38,304 nucleotides of DNA, from contig NZ_JAKEIO010000069.1 of assembly GCF_021474405.1 (NCBI RefSeq), positions 1 through 38,304 of the forward strand. Reading direction: 5' to 3'. The stretch is from [Streptosporangium] indianense (lineage in GTDB: Bacteria > Actinomycetota > Actinomycetes > Streptomycetales > Streptomycetaceae). The notes under the pieces were generated by a model. That model worked only from the letters and a program-made list of their open reading frames with translations, did not search any database and was not told the origin of the DNA. Below, piece after piece: positions 22,677 to 29,433 of the stretch. Both the position numbers and the translations under genes were made by a program. Every line of letters starts with the position of its first letter. The first letter of the stretch is position 1.

Positions 22677-23885
22677 TCACAACCGGTGCGCCGCCCCCGT
22701 GGGTGCTGCCCCGCGTGTGTCCAGCAGGAGCTGGGCCTTCACCGACAGGCCCTGGAGGTCGTACGTGCGGTGCTGCTGGAGGAGGATGGTCAGGTCCGCG
22801 TCGGCCGCGGCCTCGTAGAGGGAGTCCGCGCGGGGGACCGGGTGGTCGTGGACGCTCCAGGACGGGACGTAGGGGTCGTGGTAGCTGACCGCCGCGCCCA
22901 GTTCCCGCAGGCGCAGGGCGATCTCGCGGGCCGGGGTGCCCTGGAGGTCGGCGAGGTCGGGCTTGTAGGTGACGCCGAGGAGGAGCACGCGGGCGCCCCG
23001 GGCCGACTTGCCGTGTTCGTTGAGGAGCGTGGCGGCGCGCTGGACGACGTAGCCCGGCATGCGGTTGTTGACCTCCCGGGCCAGTTCCACCATGCGCAGC
23101 CCGCGGCCGCCGCCGGCGGTCAGGTCCTGGGGGACGGAGTGGCCGCCGACGCCGGGGCCCGGGCGGAAGGCCTGGAAGCCGTACGGCTTGGTCTCCGCGC
23201 AGCGGACGACGTCCCAGAGGTCGACGCCCAGGTCGTTGCAGAGGACGGCCATCTCGTTCACGAGGGCGATGTTCACGTGCCGGTAGTTGGTCTCCAGCAG
23301 CTGCACGGTCTCCGCCTCGCGCAGGCCACGCGCGCGGACCACCTTGTCGGTCAGCCGCCCGTAGAACGCGGCGGCCGACTCGGTGCAGGCCGGGGTGAGG
23401 CCTCCGATGACCTTGGGCGTGGTGGCCGGCGTGACGTCGCGGTTGCCCGGTGCGACACGGCTGGGCGAGTAGGCGAGGTGGAAGTCGCGGCCCGCCCGCA
23501 GTCCGGAGCCCTCTTCGAGGAGCGGCCGCAGGATTCCCTCCGTCGTCCCCGGGTACACCGGTGACTCCAGGATCACCGTGGTGTGCGGGCGCAGGTGCCC
23601 CGCGAGGGTGCGGGCGGCCGCTTCCAGCTGGTTCAGGTCGAGCCCGCCGTCCGCTCCGGGCGGAGTCGGCGCGCAGAGGACCGCGGTGCGCACCCGGCCG
23701 AGCTCGGCGGGGTCGGTGGTCGGCCGGAAGCCCCCCGAGAGCATCCGGCGCAGTTCGGCGGGACTGAGCGAGCCCGCCTCGGGGCCGGTCCGGTAGCCGA
23801 GCGTGGGGATGCCGGCGGCGACGGCGGCCTGGGCCAGGGGCAGGCCGTACGGGCCGAGTCCGATGACGGCGAGATCTGCGGGCAT
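22677..23885 (-). CDS. UDP-glucose/UDP-ManNAc dehydrogenase-like protein with altered active site
   Basis: This 402-residue member of the UDP-glucose/GDP-mannose dehydrogenase family keeps the three-domain layout: an N-terminal Rossmann domain (VIGLGPYGLPLAQA), a central helical domain (NYRHVNIALVNEMAVL) and a C-terminal nucleotide-sugar domain (LLGVTYKPDLADL, with KSARGARV before it). The active site is not canonical. The GGHCxP nucleophile is Ser (GVGGHSVPQD, Ser250), and the conserved Lys before the Asn-Thr motif reads Gln (AETVQLLETNY). It may therefore be inactive, or do only an alcohol oxidation or epimerisation. It starts MPADLAVIG with GGGAAGGA upstream; a further upstream ATG gives an unlikely 15-residue extension. 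No polysaccharide genes adjoin it. Confidence 0.87.
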   Translation of the reverse strand: MPADLAVIGLGPYGLPLAQAAVAAGIPTLGYRTGPEAGSLSPAELRRMLSGGFRPTTDPAELGRVRTAVLCAPTPPGADGGLDLNQLEAAARTLAGHLRPHTTVILESPVYPGTTEGILRPLLEEGSGLRAGRDFHLAYSPSRVAPGNRDVTPATTPKVIGGLTPACTESAAAFYGRLTDKVVRARGLREAETVQLLETNYRHVNIALVNEMAVLCNDLGVDLWDVVRCAETKPYGFQAFRPGPGVGGHSVPQDLTAGGGRGLRMVELAREVNNRMPGYVVQRAATLLNEHGKSARGARVLLLGVTYKPDLADLQGTPAREIALRLRELGAAVSYHDPYVPSWSVHDHPVPRADSLYEAAADADLTILLQQHRTYDLQGLSVKAQLLLDTRGAAPTGAAHRL

Positions 23886-23934
23886 GGCGTGGCCGTCCTT
23901 CCCGATAGCCGAAGTGGGACAGAGGCGCAAGCCC

Positions 23935-24039
23935 TGTGGACAGGACGGGCGAGCGCAATGTCAGACTAGGAGTAAATATGACCGATATGTGGGATTGCCC
24001 GGCCGAGTTTCGGTGAGTGTTCCGTGAGCGTTGTCCACA
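23935..24039. promoter_or_regulatory. Two DnaA-box 9-mers upstream of glpD
   Basis: TGTGGACAG (23935-23943, reverse of CTGTCCACA) and TTGTCCACA (24031-24039) match the Streptomyces DnaA box. A third, CTGTCCACA, is at 24292-24300 inside glpD. The AT-rich stretch around 23970-23990 lies between the first two. Chance occurrence of a single box is possible; three in 366 bp is notable. Confidence 0.45.
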
Positions 24040-24156
24040 GGCTGCGGGCCCGTGGTGGCTGAAGTCGGGCAACCCGGTCAGAATCTGGGCAGGGGGATAC
24101 GGACGGGGTCGCACCCGACGGGTGCGGCCGGCGCGACCGACGAGCGGGAGGCAGCG

Positions 24157-25863
24157 GTGAGGACAGCGATACTCGGACCGGCGCAGCGCGTCGAGTCACT
24201 CGCATCCATGGCCGAGCGCGAGCTGGACGTCCTGGTGGTGGGTGCAGGCGTGGTGGGTGCGGGCACCGCGCTCGATGCGGTGACCCGGGGCCTGTCCACA
24301 GGTCTGGTCGAGGCGCGTGACTGGGCGTCCGGCACCTCCAGCCGGTCCAGCAAGCTCATCCACGGCGGCCTGCGCTATCTGGAGATGCTCGACTTCGCGC
24401 TCGTCCGCGAGGCCCTGAAGGAACGCGGACTGCTGCTGGAGCGGCTCGCCCCGCACCTGGTGAAGCCGGTGCCGTTCCTGTACCCCTTGCAGCACAAGGG
24501 CTGGGAGCGGCTGTACGCCGGCGCGGGCGTCGCCATGTACGACGCGATGTCCATGGCCAAGGGGCACGGCCGCGGACTCCCGCTGCACCGCCACCTGACG
24601 CGCTCTCACGCCCTGCGCGTGGCCCCCTGCTTGAAGAAGGACGCGCTGGTCGGGGCGCTGCAGTACTACGACGCCCAGATGGACGACGCCCGGTACGTGA
24701 CGAACCTCGTGCGCACGGCGGTGGCGTACGGCGCCAAGGCCGCGAACCGCGCGCGGGTGACGGGCTTCCTGCGCGAGGGCGAGCGGGTCGTCGGCGCGAA
24801 GGTGCAGGACGTCGAAGGGGGCGGCGAGTACGAGATCCGCGCCAAGCAGGTCGTCAACGCCACCGGCGTGTGGACGGACGACACCCAGGCGATGGTCGGG
24901 GAGCGCGGTCAGTTCCACGTCCGGGCGTCCAAGGGCATCCATCTGGTCGTGCCTCGCGACCGGATCCACTCCACGACCGGGCTGATCCTGCGCACGGAGA
25001 AGTCCGTGCTGTTCGTCATCCCCTGGGGCCGGCACTGGATCCTCGGCACCACGGACACCGACTGGGACCTCGACAAGGCCCACCCGGCGGCGTCCAGCGC
25101 GGACATCGACTACCTGCTGGACCATGTGAACTCGGTGCTGGCGGTACCCCTCAGCAGGGACGACGTCGAGGGCGTGTACGCGGGCCTGCGGCCGCTGCTC
25201 GCGGGCGAGTCGGACGCGACCAGCAAGCTGTCCCGTGAGCACACCGTGGCGCACCCGGTGCCCGGGCTGGTCGTCGTGGCGGGCGGGAAGTACACGACGT
25301 ACCGGGTCATGGCCAAGGACGCGGTGGACGAGGCGGTGCACGGGCTCGACATGCGCGTCGCCGAGTGCGTCACCGAGGACGTGCCGCTGCTGGGTGCCGA
25401 GGGGTATCGGGCGTTGTGGAACGCGCGGGCGCGGATCGCCGCCCGGACCGGGCTCCACGTGGTGCGGGTCGAGCACCTGCTGAACCGCTACGGCACGATG
25501 ACCGAGGAACTGCTCCAACTCATCGCCGACGACCCGTCGCTGGGTGAGCCCCTGGTCGCGGCCGACGACTATCTGCGTGCCGAGATCGTGTACGCGGCCT
25601 CCCACGAGGGGGCGCGGCACCTGGACGACGTGCTGACCCGGCGGACACGCATCTCGATCGAGACCTTCGACCGGGGCACGCGCAGCGCGCGGGACGCCGC
25701 CGAGCTGATGGCGCCGGTGCTCGGCTGGGACAAGGACCAGATCGAGCGCGAGGTCGAGCACTACCAGAAGCGGGTGGAGGCCGAGCGGGAGTCGCAGCGG
25801 CAGCCCGACGACCTGACGGCGGACGCGGCGCGGCTGGGGGCGCCGGACATCGTGCCGTTGTAG
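24157..25863 (+). CDS. glpD: Aerobic glycerol-3-phosphate dehydrogenase
   Basis: This 568-residue FAD-dependent enzyme oxidises glycerol-3-phosphate to dihydroxyacetone phosphate at the membrane and passes electrons to quinone. It has the FAD-binding VLVVGAGVVGAGTALDA near the N-terminus, SSRSSKLIHGGLRYLE, VNATGVWTDD, a central IPWGRHWILGTTDTDWD and LVVVAGGKYTTYRVMAKDA. The C-terminal helical domain is complete. The GTG at 24157 has GGGAGG at ideal spacing, so an ATG further up in frame (24031) is rejected. No glpF or glpK adjoins it, as for many second copies of glpD in streptomycetes. DnaA-box-like sequences lie upstream. Confidence 0.95.
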   Translation: MRTAILGPAQRVESLASMAERELDVLVVGAGVVGAGTALDAVTRGLSTGLVEARDWASGTSSRSSKLIHGGLRYLEMLDFALVREALKERGLLLERLAPHLVKPVPFLYPLQHKGWERLYAGAGVAMYDAMSMAKGHGRGLPLHRHLTRSHALRVAPCLKKDALVGALQYYDAQMDDARYVTNLVRTAVAYGAKAANRARVTGFLREGERVVGAKVQDVEGGGEYEIRAKQVVNATGVWTDDTQAMVGERGQFHVRASKGIHLVVPRDRIHSTTGLILRTEKSVLFVIPWGRHWILGTTDTDWDLDKAHPAASSADIDYLLDHVNSVLAVPLSRDDVEGVYAGLRPLLAGESDATSKLSREHTVAHPVPGLVVVAGGKYTTYRVMAKDAVDEAVHGLDMRVAECVTEDVPLLGAEGYRALWNARARIAARTGLHVVRVEHLLNRYGTMTEELLQLIADDPSLGEPLVAADDYLRAEIVYAASHEGARHLDDVLTRRTRISIETFDRGTRSARDAAELMAPVLGWDKDQIEREVEHYQKRVEAERESQRQPDDLTADAARLGAPDIVPL

Positions 25864-25914
25864 ATCGTGCCGTTGCGGAGCCTGCGCATCGTGTCGTCCC
25901 AGACCGTGCCGTTG
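25849..25914. repeat. Short repeats duplicating the glpD 3' end
   Basis: ATCGTGCCGTTG occurs at 25849-25860 (last codons of glpD) and 25864-25875 (directly after the stop). A near copy, ACCGTGCCGTTG, is at 25903-25914. The first two are 15 bp apart, as if a slipped copy of the gene end. The remaining space to 25993 has a weak CACTC-GAAC-GAGTG hairpin that could separate the convergent genes. Confidence 0.6.
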
Positions 25915-25993
25915 CAGACCGACGGCAAAGTTCCTGCGGATGTCACTCGAACGAGTGGCGGGAGGTGGGATCTTCGTTCGGGGGCGGGTCGTT

Positions 25994-27037
25994 CTACGAG
26001 GTGCGGGGGCAGAACTCGGCCGCGAGCACCGCGGGTTCAAGGCCGGGGTCGGCTATCGCGTCCGTGTTCACGCGGAAGGTGAGGACTCGCCGGCCGTCGA
26101 CGGTGGCTGCGGTGCGCACGTAGCTGCCGGATATGTGCCCGTTGTGCCCCCACACCGTCGTGCCGCACGGAAGTTTCTCGGGGAACAGCCCCATGCCGTA
26201 CGCGCCGTGTGCGGCACGGGTGTCGAGCATCTCGCGCAGCCAGTGCGGGGGCAGCAGCCGGCCGCCGAGCAGGGCCCCGTAGAAGCGGTCGAGGTCGGCG
26301 AGCGTGGTCACCAACTCGCCTGCGGCTCCGGCCACTCGCGGGTCGAGTTCGGTGACGTCGGTCCCGTCGGCCGTGTAGGCCCGGCCGTGGGGGGAGGGCA
26401 GCGTGGAGCGCGAGCCGGGGAAGGAGGTGCCCGTCAGACGCAGGGGGGTGAGGATGCGCCGTTCGGCCTCGGTGGCGTACGGGTGGCCGGTCACCTGCTG
26501 CACGACCAGGCCGAGCAGCACGTAGTTGGTGTTCGAGTAGGAGAAGCGGCCGCGTTCGGCCGGAGGGTGGGTGAGAGCCAGGTTCAACGCCTGACGGGGG
26601 GTGACGGGCGCGGCCCCGTCGGTGTCCGTGGTGAAGTCGTGCAGGCCGCTGGTGTGGGTGAGCAGGGAGCGCAGGGTCAGCGCGCGGCCGTCGTTGCCGG
26701 CGCCCCGCACCAGGCCGGGCAGGTGCTGCTCGACCGTGTCGGTCAGGGACAGCCGGTGCTCGGCGGCCAGTTGCAGTACGACCGTCGCGAGGAAGGTCTT
26801 CGTGAGGCTGCCGGCGCGGAAGTGGTCCGAGCGGGCCATGCCCGGCCCGGCCGCGGCGTAGCGGGTGGTGGCTCCCTCCCGGGCCAGCAGGGCGGCGGCC
26901 GGGGCTCCGCCCTGCGTCACCAGCAGGGGCAGCACCGCGTCCGTGGGCGGCATCGACAGAGCCGACGAGTCGGCCGGCGGCAGGCCGAACAGGGCGGCGG
27001 CCACCGGCAGGGCCAGCAATGTCCGGATCGGCGGCAT
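25994..27037 (-). CDS. R61-type serine D-alanyl-D-alanine carboxypeptidase / class C beta-lactamase family
   Basis: This 347-residue exported serine hydrolase has the penicillin-recognising fold. It has a signal peptide of about 26 residues. The catalytic triad of motifs is SLTK (Ser77-Lys80), YSN (Tyr167-Asn169) and HNG (His298-Gly300, replacing the KTG box). HTSGLHDF, YSNTNYVLLG and the C-terminal AEFC closely follow the Streptomyces R61 DD-peptidase as I remember it. It would trim peptidoglycan stem peptides or act as a transesterase; hydrolysis of beta-lactams is less likely. AGGAG precedes the ATG. It is divergent from the first kinase gene with a 171-bp gap, hinting at a cell-wall link for the array. 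Confidence 0.93.
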   Translation of the reverse strand: MPPIRTLLALPVAAALFGLPPADSSALSMPPTDAVLPLLVTQGGAPAAALLAREGATTRYAAAGPGMARSDHFRAGSLTKTFLATVVLQLAAEHRLSLTDTVEQHLPGLVRGAGNDGRALTLRSLLTHTSGLHDFTTDTDGAAPVTPRQALNLALTHPPAERGRFSYSNTNYVLLGLVVQQVTGHPYATEAERRILTPLRLTGTSFPGSRSTLPSPHGRAYTADGTDVTELDPRVAGAAGELVTTLADLDRFYGALLGGRLLPPHWLREMLDTRAAHGAYGMGLFPEKLPCGTTVWGHNGHISGSYVRTAATVDGRRVLTFRVNTDAIADPGLEPAVLAAEFCPRTS

Positions 27038-27208
27038 ACGGGCTCCTCCCTGGTCAGGGCCCATCATGCAAGGCGGCGCCGGGCGTGTCGCACCCGGGTT
27101 CCGGGAGGGTGTGGCCGCGGCTGCCCGGGAGGGGGCCCCTGGGCGCCGGGCACTTGTCGGGTGAGAGACAATGGAGGCTCTGTCAGGGCGGGTTGTATGA
27201 GGGGACGC

Positions 27209-29281
27209 ATGTCGGAGGCGGAGCGGGCGGGCACATCTCGTCAGGACACTCGTCAGGACAACAGGGAGCGTCTCCTCGCGGGGCGCTACCGGCTGGGCAA
27301 GGTGCTCGGCCGGGGCGGCATGGGCACGGTGTGGCGGGCCGAGGACGAGACCCTCGGCCGGACGGTCGCCGTGAAGGAGCTGCGCTTCCCGTCGAACATC
27401 GACGAGGAGGAGAAGCGGCGGCTGATCACGCGGACGCTGCGCGAGGCCAAGGCCATCGCGCGGATCCGCAACAACAGCGCCGTGACGGTCTTCGACGTGG
27501 TCCAGGAGGACGACCGGCCCTGGATCGTGATGGAGCTCGTCGAGGGCAAGTCGCTCGCCGAGGTCATCCGGGAGGACGGCCTCCTGGAGCCGAAGCGTGC
27601 GGCGGAGGTCGGGCTCGCGGTCCTCGACGTGCTGCGCTCGGCCCACCGCGAGGGCATCCTGCACCGTGACGTGAAGCCGTCGAACGTGCTGATCGCCGAG
27701 GACGGCCGGGTCGTGCTCACCGACTTCGGCATCGCCCAGGTCGAGGGTGACCCGTCCATCACCTCGACGGGCATGCTCGTCGGCGCGCCCTCCTACATCT
27801 CCCCGGAGCGGGCGCGCGGGCACAAGCCGGGTCCGGCGGCCGACCTGTGGTCGCTCGGAGGGTTGCTGTACGCGGCGGTGGAGGGCGCGCCGCCGTACGA
27901 CAAGGGGTCGGCCATAGCGACTCTCACGGCCGTGATGACCGAGCCGCTGGAGGAGCCGAAGAACGCGGGCCCGCTCAGGGACGTCATCCACGGGCTGCTC
28001 ACCAAGGACCCCGCGCAGCGGCTCGACGTCGCGGGCGCCCGGGCGATGCTGAACTCGGTGCTGCACGCGCCCGAGAAGCCCGAGTCCGAGCCGATGGACG
28101 CGACGAAGGTCGTGCCGTTGCCCGCGCAGCCGGACAGGTCCTCGCGTAAGGGCGGTTCGGCGGGCAAGCGCGGCGAGGAGGCCGGGGAGCGGTTGCGCGG
28201 CGCGCTGCGGTCCGTGCGCAAGGCGGCGGGATCCGCCGCCGCCGGATCGACGGCCGCTGCCGCCACGTCCGCGTCCGCCGACTCCGCTTCGGCCCGGTCC
28301 GCATCCGCCGGGACCGACGCCGACGAGGCGGCCGCCGGATCGGCGGGCACCGCTTCCTCCGCTTCGGGCGGTGGCGCGGGCCGGGCCGGGGCCACGGGCG
28401 CGTCCGTGGCGCAGTCGGGTCCGGGGGTGTCAGCCCGCGCAGGCGAGCGCGCTGCGCCGGAGACGAAGACGGCCTCCGGGGGCCGCAGTTCCGGATGGCC
28501 CGTGGTGCCGCCGCCGGACCTGCCGCCGCGCCCGGTGCCCCGGGCGCCGCTCACCGACGTGGTGCCCCGGCGCACCCTGATGATCATCGCGGTGGTCGTG
28601 GTGCTCGCCGTGATCGGCACGGTGCTCGCCATCGCGCTCAGCGGGGACGACAAGGGCTCGAAGGGCGCCTCCGGCGAGCGCGGCGGGAAGACCGTCGCCT
28701 CGGCGTCGAGCAGCGCCGACACCAAGGGCGACAAGAGCGACACCGCGCGCCCGGGCGACGCGGGCAAGCAGCCGGCACCTTCCGGGCCGTCCACGGACGG
28801 CGCACCGGGCGGTTCCTCGGACGAGGGTGGCTCCGGCGGCAAGGAGAGCGCTGCGGAGTCGACCCACCAGGGCGACCAGGGGTACTCGATCGGTCTGCCG
28901 AAGGGCTGGAAGTACCAGTCCACGGGAGCGGCGGGCGACCGCTTCACCGGGCCCGACGGGCAGAAGCTGCTCATCGCCTGGACGTCCACGCCCAAGGGCG
29001 ACCCCGTGGCGGACTGGAAGAACCAGGAACGCTTCATGGTGCGCGCCCAGTACAAGAAGATCCGCATCGAGCGGGTGGACTACCGCGACTGGAACACGGC
29101 CGACTGGGAGTTCACCTACACCGACGGCGGTACCAAGTACCGGACGATCGACCGGGGTTTCGTGGTCGACGATCGGCAGGGGTACGCGCTGATGTACACG
29201 GCGAAGGCGTCCACGTGGGACGACGCGGTACGCAAGGAGACGTGGCGGACCCTCACGAAGACCTTCGAACCCAAGTCCTGA
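27209..29281 (+). CDS. Membrane Ser/Thr protein kinase 1 (intact)
   Basis: This 690-residue PknB-type kinase starts with a canonical catalytic domain (about 24-290). It has the glycine loop GRGGMGTVW, the ATP Lys56 in VAVKEL, HRDVKPSN (catalytic Asp154), DFG (Asp172) and SPERARG. A long Ala/Ser/Gly-rich linker leads to one membrane helix (about 456-479) and a second flexible linker. The extracytoplasmic domain of about 135 residues begins GYSIGLPKGWKY. There are no PASTA repeats. The extracellular domain shares the PKGW strand with kinase 3 and is probably the sensor. The ATG at 27209 is preferred because GAGGGG precedes it; an ATG four codons upstream is possible. It is the first gene of the array. 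Confidence 0.95.
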   Translation: MSEAERAGTSRQDTRQDNRERLLAGRYRLGKVLGRGGMGTVWRAEDETLGRTVAVKELRFPSNIDEEEKRRLITRTLREAKAIARIRNNSAVTVFDVVQEDDRPWIVMELVEGKSLAEVIREDGLLEPKRAAEVGLAVLDVLRSAHREGILHRDVKPSNVLIAEDGRVVLTDFGIAQVEGDPSITSTGMLVGAPSYISPERARGHKPGPAADLWSLGGLLYAAVEGAPPYDKGSAIATLTAVMTEPLEEPKNAGPLRDVIHGLLTKDPAQRLDVAGARAMLNSVLHAPEKPESEPMDATKVVPLPAQPDRSSRKGGSAGKRGEEAGERLRGALRSVRKAAGSAAAGSTAAAATSASADSASARSASAGTDADEAAAGSAGTASSASGGGAGRAGATGASVAQSGPGVSARAGERAAPETKTASGGRSSGWPVVPPPDLPPRPVPRAPLTDVVPRRTLMIIAVVVVLAVIGTVLAIALSGDDKGSKGASGERGGKTVASASSSADTKGDKSDTARPGDAGKQPAPSGPSTDGAPGGSSDEGGSGGKESAAESTHQGDQGYSIGLPKGWKYQSTGAAGDRFTGPDGQKLLIAWTSTPKGDPVADWKNQERFMVRAQYKKIRIERVDYRDWNTADWEFTYTDGGTKYRTIDRGFVVDDRQGYALMYTAKASTWDDAVRKETWRTLTKTFEPKS

Positions 29282-29321
29282 GCATGAGGCCCCCAGGGTT
29301 TGGGGAGGGAGATCTCGCATC

Positions 29322-29333
29322 CCCGCATGCGGG
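29322..29333. promoter_or_regulatory. 12-bp palindrome between kinases 1 and 2
   Basis: CCCGCATGCGGG is perfectly palindromic and lies in the 152-bp gap between the two genes. It may bind a regulator or form a short hairpin; no consensus was recognised. Confidence 0.3.
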
Positions 29334-29433
29334 TTGCCTGCGGCACGTATCGTGAATGTTTGCGGACCGTGCGCAGCCGAAACGGACCGTGGGGCGAACG
29401 GATGTGACCGACCGGGCTGCCGGGGGAGGCAAC

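Noticed and set aside
27150..27180. TTGTC/GACAA inverted arms as an operator for kinase 1
   Set aside because: Arms of only five bases are expected by chance, and no convincing -35/-10 pair goes with them.
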